From the NCBI RefSeq assembly GCF_001422445.1, contig NZ_LMNA01000027.1, forward strand, positions 266,146 through 330,145: DNA of 64,000 nucleotides, in the 5' to 3' direction. Both the position numbers and the translations under genes were made by a program. Source of the stretch: Pseudorhodoferax sp. Leaf274. GTDB taxonomy: Bacteria > Pseudomonadota > Gammaproteobacteria > Burkholderiales > Burkholderiaceae_C. Under the pieces are notes generated by a model. It did no database searches, had not been told where the DNA came from, and saw nothing but the letters and a program-made list of their open reading frames with translations. This document shows, piece after piece, positions 28,468 to 35,302 of the stretch (position 1 is the first letter of the stretch; every line of letters begins with the position of its first letter).

Positions 28468-29520
28468 ATGGGAACAATTATCCGTCGCCGCCGGAAAGAC
28501 GGCTCGATCGGGCACACCGCCCAGATCCGCATCAAGAAGGACGGCAAGGTGGTGCACACCGAAACCCAGACGTTCGACCGGGAATCGCCGGCGCGGCTTT
28601 GGATGGCCCAGCGCGAGGAGGCCCTCGCCAAGCCTGGGGCGCTAGTCAAGAAGGAAGATCCGACGCTGGCCGGCGTGATCAACACCTACCTGGCCGACAA
28701 GCTCAAGCCGCACGGCGTGACGAAAGACCAGGTACTGCGCACGATCAAGAACTCGTGGCTCGGCCAGCTGCGCTGCTCGGAGATCAAGAGCACCACGATC
28801 ATCCGCTACCTGCAGGAACTGGAATCGCAGCCGCAGACCAGGGGCAACTACCTCTCGCACCTGTCGGCAGTGTTCAAGGTGGCCAGGCCCGCCTGGGGCT
28901 ACCCGCTGGATGTGGCCGCCGTGGAAGACGCGCGCGTGGTCGCTGACAAGCTGGGCCTGATCGCCCGCTCGCGCTCGCGCACGCGCCGGCCCACCCTGGC
29001 CGAGCTGGAAAAGCTCTTAGCTCACTACTCCGTGTACGAGCGAAAGCGGTCCGACTCGATCCCGATGACACAACTGATCCTTTTCAGCATTTTCTCGACG
29101 CGCCGGCAGGAAGAAACATGTCGGATTCTCGCCGAGGACGTAAACGAGCAGCAAAGCCAGGTGATTGTGCGCGACATGAAAAACCCCGGCGAGAAGATCG
29201 GCAATGACGTGCACACGACATTAACTCCAGAGGCGCTGCAGCTGATCAAGGCGCGCGGCGTGACGAAGGGAAGGATCTGGCCCTACAACGCGGAGTCTGT
29301 CAGCTCATCGTTTACCCGAGCGTGCAAGTTTTTAGGGATAGAGGATCTGCATTTCCATGATCTTCGACATGAAGGAGTCAGCCGCCTCTTTGAAATGGGA
29401 TGGACCATACCGCATGTTGCTATGGTTTCAGGCCATCGCTCATGGAAAGGGCTCCAGCGATACACCCATGTCAAACAAACCGGCGACAAGTATGAAGGCT
29501 GGCAATCCCGGCTCAAATAA
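28468..29520 (+). CDS. int: Tyrosine-type phage integrase (dusA-targeting)
   Basis: The 350-residue recombinase has an N-terminal arm-binding region, a core-binding domain (about residues 65-160) and a catalytic domain with all key residues: Arg213 (STRRQEE), His297 and Arg300 (HFHDLRHE), His323 (SGHRSW) and the nucleophile Tyr332 (LQRYTHV). I used the ATG at 28468 (MGTIIRRRR); earlier in-frame starts would place the protein across the inverted repeat. Its position against the dusA 5' end gives the target. Base composition turns AT-rich in the last third and stays so through the next gene. Confidence 0.94.
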   Translation: MGTIIRRRRKDGSIGHTAQIRIKKDGKVVHTETQTFDRESPARLWMAQREEALAKPGALVKKEDPTLAGVINTYLADKLKPHGVTKDQVLRTIKNSWLGQLRCSEIKSTTIIRYLQELESQPQTRGNYLSHLSAVFKVARPAWGYPLDVAAVEDARVVADKLGLIARSRSRTRRPTLAELEKLLAHYSVYERKRSDSIPMTQLILFSIFSTRRQEETCRILAEDVNEQQSQVIVRDMKNPGEKIGNDVHTTLTPEALQLIKARGVTKGRIWPYNAESVSSSFTRACKFLGIEDLHFHDLRHEGVSRLFEMGWTIPHVAMVSGHRSWKGLQRYTHVKQTGDKYEGWQSRLK

Positions 29521-29557
29521 TCACTTGAGATCCAATAGCACTACCAGTTCAACCCAC

Positions 29558-31006
29558 ATGAAATCTCTTTTTCCAGGTTATTACCCACTATCAGACGAGC
29601 AATATAAGCTGCTCTGGAAAGAAGCAATCATTGTTCCAGACACAAATGTACTCTTAAATCTCTATCGTTATCCGGAGCGCGCCAGAGAGGATTTCTTGAA
29701 TGCACTAAATTTACTCCGAGATCGCCTTTGGATCCCCCATCAAGTGGCCCTCGAGTTTCAACGTAACCGTCTAAAAGTGATCGAGGCAGCTTGGAGCCTG
29801 TCAGGAAATGAACAGGCAAAGTCAAGCGAACAACTGAGCAGTATTGTTGCAGGTTTTCAGAAACTTGAAATTGAAAAGCGCTCGAAATCTATCGATGTTG
29901 ACAAAATACTCTCGGACCTCCGAGTTGCACATGCCCGCTTGGTCGATTCAATAGTGGAAATACATCGCAGTCAACTGGAGGTTTCTTCCTCCGATCCAAT
30001 AAGGGATCGAATTGACGATCTACTGTACGGATCGATAGGCGAAGGCCCTAAGACGCAGCAGGAGTTAGACAGCCTTACGGAGGGCGGAGAGGATCGGTAC
30101 AGCAAGGAAATTCCACCTGGCTATCACGATGCTGATAAAGAGAAAAACCCTAAGTTCGCGGAGTTCATCCACAACCATTTGGTTTATAAAGCCAAGTTCG
30201 GCGATTTGATTCTTTGGCGGCAAATAATTAATCACGCAAAAGGCCGGAACATCAAGCACCTGATTATCGTCACAGGAGACCAGAAGCCGGATTGGTGGTG
30301 GCGAGAGCATGGAAAGACTATGGGCCCACATCAAGAATTGGTGTCCGAAATTCTGAGGAACACCCCCGTTGAACTATTCTGGATGTATTCGTCCGACCAG
30401 TTCCTCGCTAATGCGCACAAGCAGTTGAATGCGCCCATTGCCGATCAATCGGTTCAGCAGGTTCAGCAGGTTCAGCTGGTAGAGTCCGAGCACGACAGAA
30501 TCGAAGCTGCAAATCGTCTATTTGAGAATAGTGCCACCTTAACGAGTTATTTGGGACTTGACGATATAGAGCCCGTTCGATATCCAATGAGCCAAATAAC
30601 GAGAATAGTACAAAATTGGCTATCGTCTCAGTTTGGCGAAGTGATAGAAATTAGCAAGGGAATTCAAAAGAGACTGCTAGCCCACAGAGGCGACGGACTT
30701 GAGACGTTTGATGTCATCCGACTATCTTCGCTTAATACTGGCGTATTAATGGAGAAAATTAAGTACAGTAATTGGGAGCAGGACGAAATAATACTTGATG
30801 ACGAGGATTTCAAGCGAACTTTGATTGTCGTTCTTGGCCAAGAACCTCAAAACGCTCTTTTCTCTAACAATAGAGGGAGACGGTTTCTCAACCATTTGCA
30901 AGAATTAGTCAATAATTCGAAGATTGAGACGGTCCTAATCGGAACGATAGTTAAGCAAGAGTTCGAATTGATCCTTCGAATTCACCGAGATACGCAGCGC
31001 CCCTAG
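29558..31006 (+). CDS. PIN-like (PIN_8/DUF4935) domain protein, AT-rich cargo gene
   Basis: The 482-residue protein starts with a PIN-like nuclease domain. 'IIVPDTNVLLNLYRYP' (Asp28), 'WIPHQVALEFQRNR' (Glu66) and 'HLIIVTGDQKPDWWWREHG' (acidic end of the domain, near residue 245) match the PIN_8 family, seen in predicted bacterial defence genes. A Gln-Val repeat (QQVQQVQQVQ, about 300-310) links to an unrecognised C-terminal region. The gene is clearly more AT-rich than its neighbours and lies between integrase and lysis genes, where phages carry acquired extras. A phage-defence or exclusion role is inference. Confidence 0.8.
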   Translation: MKSLFPGYYPLSDEQYKLLWKEAIIVPDTNVLLNLYRYPERAREDFLNALNLLRDRLWIPHQVALEFQRNRLKVIEAAWSLSGNEQAKSSEQLSSIVAGFQKLEIEKRSKSIDVDKILSDLRVAHARLVDSIVEIHRSQLEVSSSDPIRDRIDDLLYGSIGEGPKTQQELDSLTEGGEDRYSKEIPPGYHDADKEKNPKFAEFIHNHLVYKAKFGDLILWRQIINHAKGRNIKHLIIVTGDQKPDWWWREHGKTMGPHQELVSEILRNTPVELFWMYSSDQFLANAHKQLNAPIADQSVQQVQQVQLVESEHDRIEAANRLFENSATLTSYLGLDDIEPVRYPMSQITRIVQNWLSSQFGEVIEISKGIQKRLLAHRGDGLETFDVIRLSSLNTGVLMEKIKYSNWEQDEIILDDEDFKRTLIVVLGQEPQNALFSNNRGRRFLNHLQELVNNSKIETVLIGTIVKQEFELILRIHRDTQRP

Positions 31007-31128
31007 AAGCTGTGAATTGGGAAACGAAGCGCGCCACTTGACTCATCCAAATGCAGATGATGGCGCTGGGCTGTCACCCGGAAAAGATCGTGTTGCGCGC
31101 ACCCGGCCTCCGCTGACGGCTACGCCGC

Positions 31129-31171
31129 TGCACATCCGAGCTCGGCCCGCTTATACTGTTTGCATGAACAG
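31129..31171 (+). promoter_or_regulatory. Promoter with overlapping LexA (SOS) box
   Basis: TGCACA (31129-31134), a 17-base spacer and TATACT (31152-31157) form a promoter. TACTG-N10-CAG (31154-31171, TACTGTTTGCATGAACAG) matches the E. coli-type LexA consensus and covers the -10 box, so LexA would repress the downstream gene until DNA damage. Confidence 0.82.
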
Positions 31172-31188
31172 TGCTCTAGACGAAGAAC

Positions 31189-31632
31189 GTGAGCGACGTC
31201 ACACCATGGTTTGAACCTGGCAGCGGCTTCTATCGCATGGGCCAATGGGCACCCGGAAGCATTGCCGACAAGGAAGCTCGCCCGAAAGCAGCTTACCGCT
31301 GCGTCATCTACCGCATGCGCCGGCCACGCACCGGCGCCAAGCTCGCGCCGGGCGAGGTGCTACTCCAGACACCGGTCAGCGCCGGCATCATCTGCACTGA
31401 CCGCTTCACAGGGCCGCACTGGCATGCCGAGGCCCTTGAGCTGCCAGGCCTTGATCGCCAACTGCTGCAGATGCACGAGGTGCGCCTGGTGCGCGTCCGC
31501 GGCGGATTTCGCCAGTACCAGGGCATTGAGTACGGCGAGAAGGCACTGACGAGTTGGAACCAGACGTGGTTTTGCGCGCCCAATCAGGCCGCCGCCATAG
31601 CAGTGCTGGATCAGATGGCCGCATCCAGATAG
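31189..31632 (+). CDS. Hypothetical protein under LexA control
   Basis: The 147-residue protein is not recognised. It begins with GTG (MSDVTPWFEPG) and is rich in Trp, Arg and Gly, with segments 'RFTGPHWHAEALELPG' and 'SWNQTWFCAPNQAAA'. No membrane segment or signal peptide is seen. A LexA box overlaps its promoter, 18 bases upstream of the start. It is the rightward neighbour of the PIN-like gene and converges on the lysis cassette. The GTG is preferred because the ATG at 31164 reads a 16-codon frame that closes at 31214. An SOS-induced phage function is likely; the type is open. Confidence 0.72.
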   Translation: MSDVTPWFEPGSGFYRMGQWAPGSIADKEARPKAAYRCVIYRMRRPRTGAKLAPGEVLLQTPVSAGIICTDRFTGPHWHAEALELPGLDRQLLQMHEVRLVRVRGGFRQYQGIEYGEKALTSWNQTWFCAPNQAAAIAVLDQMAASR

Positions 31633-31661
31633 CCGCCGCTCCGACCCTCGAACAACGCGGA

Positions 31662-32078
31662 TCAGTCCGGCAGCTCAACGAATCCCGTGACCGGCGCGGC
31701 CGGGTTGGCTTTGATGTCGGCCAGGTCGATGTACTGCCAGCCTGGCTGCAGTGGGTCGGTCTTCGCATAGGGAAGCAGCTTGCCGGGCCCGCGCAGGGCC
31801 CAGACCCTGGCCGCCCCTTCACGCTGCATCTCGGCGGCCATGTCGCGCCAGTGCGCGCGGTTCATTTCAGCCTTCAGCCCGCGAATCTCGCACTGGTCCT
31901 GCGGCTGGCCGAAGTGCGGCTGCCGCCACACGACCGTGCCAGCGCCGATGTAGGGATCGCCCGGCAACGCGCCGGGGCGGAAGATGCGGATCAGACCCGT
32001 GAGCTTGCGGTAGACCAGCGAGCGGCCGACGAACTCCAGGAAGCCGGCGACCTTCTCGTAGCGGACGAGGCCGGTCAT
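31662..32078 (-). CDS. Hypothetical prophage protein downstream of Rz1
   Basis: The 138-residue product is unrecognised. It has an N-terminal basic/hydrophobic part ('VAGFLEFVGRSLVYRKLTGL') and a C-terminal part ending 'FVELPD'. It overlaps Rz1 by four bases (ATGA), so it is the last gene of the late/lysis transcript. Nothing supports a specific role. Confidence 0.7.
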   Translation of the reverse strand: MTGLVRYEKVAGFLEFVGRSLVYRKLTGLIRIFRPGALPGDPYIGAGTVVWRQPHFGQPQDQCEIRGLKAEMNRAHWRDMAAEMQREGAARVWALRGPGKLLPYAKTDPLQPGWQYIDLADIKANPAAPVTGFVELPD

Positions 32079-32323
32079 CGCGGCCAAGCCTCCACGAGGC
32101 CGGCGCGCTTCGCGCGCTCGCACCCGTAGGCGCCGATCCACTCCACCGTCCAGGCCGACAACTGCTGCGCGCTGGCGTTGCTTTCCAAGTCAGCGGGTGT
32201 CGAGCACGGCGTCGACAGCGCCACAGGCGGCGGGTCGATCTTCGCGGGCACAGCGCGCGGCGTCGTTGAGCAGCCGGACAGCGTCAGCAGGCACAGGGCA
32301 AACAGCCAGGGGTTGAGTCGCAC
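32075..32323 (-). CDS. Rz1-like outer-membrane spanin lipoprotein
   Basis: The 82-residue lipoprotein begins at a GTG preceded by AAGGAGAT and has a lipobox LTLSGC (lipid Cys18) and a Pro-rich stretch (KIDPPP). Its start lies inside the Rz gene in another frame, the classical Rz/Rz1 arrangement. With Rz it disrupts the outer membrane at the last step of lysis. Confidence 0.88.
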   Translation of the reverse strand: MRLNPWLFALCLLTLSGCSTTPRAVPAKIDPPPVALSTPCSTPADLESNASAQQLSAWTVEWIGAYGCERAKRAGLVEAWPR

Positions 32324-32573
32324 GTTCGATCTCCTTGACAGTCTTGGTGAGGTAGCGGTCCCGGTACACCGTCTGCACAACGATGCGCTCCTCAACCTGG
32401 GCAGAACGCCCTCGGTTCTCATCGGCCTGGCGGACGGCCGCCCGATCCGCCGCGGCCACATGGGCGTCGAACCTGATCTGGACAGCTTGGGCGCCCTGGC
32501 GGTAGGCGTACCAGTGCGTGCCGGCCAGCGCCGCCGCCAGCAGCGCTGCGCCGACTATGCGAAGGTCAATCAC
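32190..32573 (-). CDS. Rz-like inner-membrane spanin
   Basis: The 127-residue protein has one N-terminal membrane helix (about residues 5-24) and a periplasmic helical, coiled-coil-like part with 'VVQTVYRDRYLTKTVKEI'. It shares 134 bases with Rz1. It overlaps the papain-like gene upstream by eight bases. Confidence 0.88.
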   Translation of the reverse strand: MIDLRIVGAALLAAALAGTHWYAYRQGAQAVQIRFDAHVAAADRAAVRQADENRGRSAQVEERIVVQTVYRDRYLTKTVKEIERATQPLAVCPVPADAVRLLNDAARCAREDRPAACGAVDAVLDTR

Positions 32574-33069
32574 GGCTGCACCTCACGATCTCGGACGGCC
32601 AAGGTGTGGGCCATGGACCGCCGACGCGCTTGAACGCGCACGGCCACAGCCTCGGGCCCATGGCCACGAAGAGGCCGCCCGTCCAGCGCCAGCTGTCGGG
32701 CAGCCCCAGCGCCTCGGCAGTCGCCTCATGGCAATACCAACGGTCGGCGGTCTGGCTCAGCACTCCGAGCGCGAAGCGCGCGGGGCCCAGCACGTCGTAG
32801 CGCGCGCCGGCGTTGTCCGCGAACCATCGGCGCGCGGGCGCCTCAAGGTGGTCCGGCAGGTCGAAGAAGTCCCAGCGGTCGGCCGCGTAGTGCTCAGGCG
32901 GCATGCGCCGCAGTTGCACGCCGCCATCCATCCAGGCCGAACCGGTGATGCGGTCGCTGAAGATCAATTCGCCGTGGCTCCAGCGCGTGTGATCGAGCTT
33001 GGCGCCGAGCTTGTGGGCCAGAGCCATGCGCCATCCAGGCAGCGGGGCGCGCAAGAGGGCGAGCCTCAT
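32566..33069 (-). CDS. Putative permuted papain-fold (NlpC/P60-related) lysis-region protein
   Basis: The 167-residue protein has the order His then Cys expected of permuted NlpC/P60-type folds: 'HTRWSHGELIFSD' (about residues 27-39) and 'DRWYCHEATAEALGLP' (about 108-123). Such proteins occur in phage lysis regions, but their reaction is mostly untested. The upstream ORF extension is out of keeping with the overlap to the lysozyme gene, so I used the ATG at 33069, which overlaps that gene's stop by ATGA. Confidence 0.65.
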   Translation of the reverse strand: MRLALLRAPLPGWRMALAHKLGAKLDHTRWSHGELIFSDRITGSAWMDGGVQLRRMPPEHYAADRWDFFDLPDHLEAPARRWFADNAGARYDVLGPARFALGVLSQTADRWYCHEATAEALGLPDSWRWTGGLFVAMGPRLWPCAFKRVGGPWPTPWPSEIVRCSRD

Positions 33070-33599
33070 GCGACCCCCAGGAACTGCCGCACGCGCGCGT
33101 GGTTGCGGCCCCACTTGGCCCGCAGCTCGGCGCGCTCCGCGGGCGTGCCGCGTGTCCATGCACCCGGCCGCCAGGCGCGCAGGTACAGCAGCCACGCGCC
33201 CTCCTCGTCGGCAGGCGTGGGCAGCGCAGCAGGCTCAGACCACAGCAGCAGGCGCGCCAGGCCGGCGGCCAGCACATCGTCCCGCTCGATCGCGTCCCAG
33301 ATCGCCGCATCGGTCGCCGCCACGCCGCGCGCACGGTAGAGCGATGCCGCCAGACTGGCCGTGGCCACATGCAGCCGCACGCCGCGCACCATGCCACCGC
33401 CGATCTCCGCCTGCCAAAACGACTTGGCCGGCCCGGTTGGTCGCGGCGGGCTGCCGACCAGCTGACGGCGCTCCGTGAAGCGGCTCTCCTGCAGGCCGAT
33501 GGCGAGAAGCATGATGCGTGCGCGCGGCGTGTCCATGGTTGCAGGCAGCAACGCTAGCGCTGGCCCAATGCCTTGGGCCGAGATTTCGTCAAGGGTCAT
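33066..33599 (-). CDS. Phage lysozyme-like muramidase (endolysin)
   Basis: The 177-residue protein has 'IGLQESRFTERRQLVG' (Glu38) and 'GPAKSFWQAEIGGGMV', the pattern of lytic-transglycosylase/lysozyme folds with the catalytic Glu in a Glu-Ser motif. No signal peptide is evident, so it needs the holin to cross the membrane. It sits between the holin-like gene and the papain-like gene with start/stop overlaps. Confidence 0.75.
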   Translation of the reverse strand: MTLDEISAQGIGPALALLPATMDTPRARIMLLAIGLQESRFTERRQLVGSPPRPTGPAKSFWQAEIGGGMVRGVRLHVATASLAASLYRARGVAATDAAIWDAIERDDVLAAGLARLLLWSEPAALPTPADEEGAWLLYLRAWRPGAWTRGTPAERAELRAKWGRNHARVRQFLGVA

Positions 33600-34093
33600 C
33601 AGCGGTCTCCGAGGGGCGCGGGCATCGAGGCCGCGGGTTCAGGCGGCGCCGCGCCGCGCAGGCGCTGGCGCGCGTTGGCAATGGCGTCGGCCGTGAAGCG
33701 ATCGACGATGCCGAGCCAGCGGCCGCGGCTGGCGCCGGCGGCCACGATGATCAGCACGCGGAAGTCGCGGGTGATGGCCGGCAGCTCCATGGACGTGAGC
33801 CCGGCTGACCAGCTGTTGTAGCCCTGGATCAGCAAAAAGGCCGCGGCGCCACCGAACAGCGCCACCACCATGTCCTTGACGAGCACGAGGCGCACATTGC
33901 CGACCAATTGCTCGTTGGAAACCAGGGTCAGGATGGTGCGAGCCGCGCCACCCACCAGACCGGCCGCGAAGGCCAGCAGCAGGGACACCCAGTCGTAGCC
34001 CGCCAGGTCCTGGGCCAGCGTGGACTGCGCGTAGCAGAGCGCGCTGTACGTCGTGAGCCATGCCAGGATGAAGAGGTCAACGCGTCTGCGCAT
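33599..34093 (-). CDS. Holin-like membrane protein
   Basis: The 164-residue protein has three to four hydrophobic helices (about residues 6-26, 34-54, 72-98 and 110-130) and a charged, Pro-rich tail. Position directly before the endolysin gene identifies it as the probable holin. The start at 34093 lies inside the preceding gene, an overlap of 17 bases. Confidence 0.72.
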   Translation of the reverse strand: MRRRVDLFILAWLTTYSALCYAQSTLAQDLAGYDWVSLLLAFAAGLVGGAARTILTLVSNEQLVGNVRLVLVKDMVVALFGGAAAFLLIQGYNSWSAGLTSMELPAITRDFRVLIIVAAGASRGRWLGIVDRFTADAIANARQRLRGAAPPEPAASMPAPLGDR

Positions 34094-34586
34094 TGATGCA
34101 CTCCCGCAGTTGTTGGGCGTTGAGCGACACGCCGTAGGCACCGCCCACCAGCAACGAGCCCATGGCGCGCAGCCCATAGGCCCACTCCACCGCGCCAAGG
34201 TCGAGCGGCGTGGCCAGCGCCGCGAGGTAGAGCCAGACGACCGCAGCACCGACCGCGCCACGGGCAGCCATCCGGCGCGGCCAGGCCATGTGCAGCGTGC
34301 GTGGAAAGCAAAGCAGCGCGACGAGGTGTGGCAGCGTGAGCAGCAGGCAGGCCGAGAATGCGGCCGCCACCAGGTACACCGACGGCGCCATGCCTGCCAC
34401 TCGGGACACGAGCGACTCAGGCACCAGGAACAGGTAGAACAGCGGCTCGGCCATGGACACTAGGAAGCCAGCGGTCACGATGGCTGCCAAGGTACGCACT
34501 TCGGCCTTGTCTTGGTTGCGCGGCAGCGCACAGGTGTCCTCGACCCACCTGCGCAGGTCAACGACGATCGGTGTGGCCTTGCTCAT
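34077..34586 (-). CDS. Lysis-cassette membrane protein (possible second holin or antiholin)
   Basis: The 169-residue protein has a polar N-terminus ('VVDLRRWVEDTCALPRNQDK') and four membrane helices. It overlaps the holin-like gene and starts in an ATGA junction with a 17-codon leader ORF. Holin/antiholin pairs are common in this position; which partner is which cannot be read. Confidence 0.68.
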   Translation of the reverse strand: MSKATPIVVDLRRWVEDTCALPRNQDKAEVRTLAAIVTAGFLVSMAEPLFYLFLVPESLVSRVAGMAPSVYLVAAAFSACLLLTLPHLVALLCFPRTLHMAWPRRMAARGAVGAAVVWLYLAALATPLDLGAVEWAYGLRAMGSLLVGGAYGVSLNAQQLRECINAQTR

Positions 34587-34636
34587 GGCATTTGCCGGGC
34601 TTGCGCAGGGACCGGTCTGGCTTGGGCATGTGTCAT
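34583..34636 (-). CDS. 17-residue leader ORF coupled to the membrane protein gene
   Basis: ATG at 34636 follows AAAGGCTCCC, a good ribosome binding site, and opens the frame MTHAQARPVPAQARQMP. The TGA overlaps the ATG of the 34586 gene (ATGA). The membrane protein gene has no ribosome binding site of its own, so it seems to depend on translation of this leader. Detection of the peptide would be needed. Confidence 0.5.
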   Translation of the reverse strand: MTHAQARPVPAQARQMP

Positions 34637-34651
34637 CGGGAGCCTTTCGGG

Positions 34652-34680
34652 CAAAAGAAAGCCGCCTCGGTGGGCGGCTT
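34652..34680 (-). terminator. Intrinsic terminator between tail and lysis genes
   Basis: AAGCCGCC and GGCGGCTT (34659-34666, 34673-34680) pair around TCGGTG. In the leftward direction the stem is followed by TTTCTTTT. The same stem-loop recurs at 44983-45006. Confidence 0.85.
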
Positions 34681-34699
34681 GGTGCGGGAACTGGAAGGA

Positions 34700-35302
34700 C
34701 TATTCGGATGGCCAGGCGACAGCGGCAACGGACGACTCGGTTGCGTCCTCGGCAAAGATCTGCGCTCGCAGACCGCGCGACACCTGATGCACTTGGTCCG
34801 CGTGGTTCGCCAGCGCGACCAGCATGCCCACCATCTGCGCGGCGTCGAGCTCCAGGACGCTGTTGTCCTGGCAGGTCCATGCGATGCTGAACGGCGCCCC
34901 GATGGCCAGCGCGGCCTGCGCGGCCGATGTGGCGCCCGTGATCCGCAGCGCGCTCTCCGCATCGCTGTCCACCATGCGCCCCAGGTACTCAAAGCCGGCT
35001 TTCTCCACCCTGTCGCGCTCGGCCTTGATTTCGACCCACTTCGCCGCCTGGAGGACTTGCAGGGCAGAGCCGCCTGGCGGCGTCCACAGCACCCATTCGC
35101 ATGTCGCGAAGTCCAGCACATGCTGCGGACTCGGCCGCGGCCCCAGCTCGTGCAGCTCATCCGCGATGAAGACCGAGCGCGTCGGGTCGACAGCGTCGGG
35201 CGTCTCGATGACCGTACCGCCGCGCTGGGGCGCCGGAAGCGCAAGGCTGCGCCCGGCAAAGTAGATCTCACCGTCAGCGCTGTACTCGATCCAATACTTC
35301 AT
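34700..35302 (-). CDS. DUF4376-type tail fibre-associated protein
   Basis: The 200-residue protein starts 'MKYWIEYSADGEIYFAG' and its second half (about residues 95-195, 'KAERDRVEKAGFEYLGRMVD') matches DUF4376, found beside tail fibre genes. It overlaps the J-like gene by four bases and ends before an intrinsic terminator, so it closes the structural part of the late transcript. Confidence 0.82.
   Translation of the reverse strand: MKYWIEYSADGEIYFAGRSLALPAPQRGGTVIETPDAVDPTRSVFIADELHELGPRPSPQHVLDFATCEWVLWTPPGGSALQVLQAAKWVEIKAERDRVEKAGFEYLGRMVDSDAESALRITGATSAAQAALAIGAPFSIAWTCQDNSVLELDAAQMVGMLVALANHADQVHQVSRGLRAQIFAEDATESSVAAVAWPSE

Noticed and set aside
28270..28470. tRNA gene as integration target
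   Set aside because: No cloverleaf-forming sequence; the junction is in the dusA coding sequence.
31017..31214. 65-residue rightward frame, including a 16-codon end piece opening in the LexA box
   Set aside because: Poor composition, no ribosome binding site, and the short end piece would start inside the operator.
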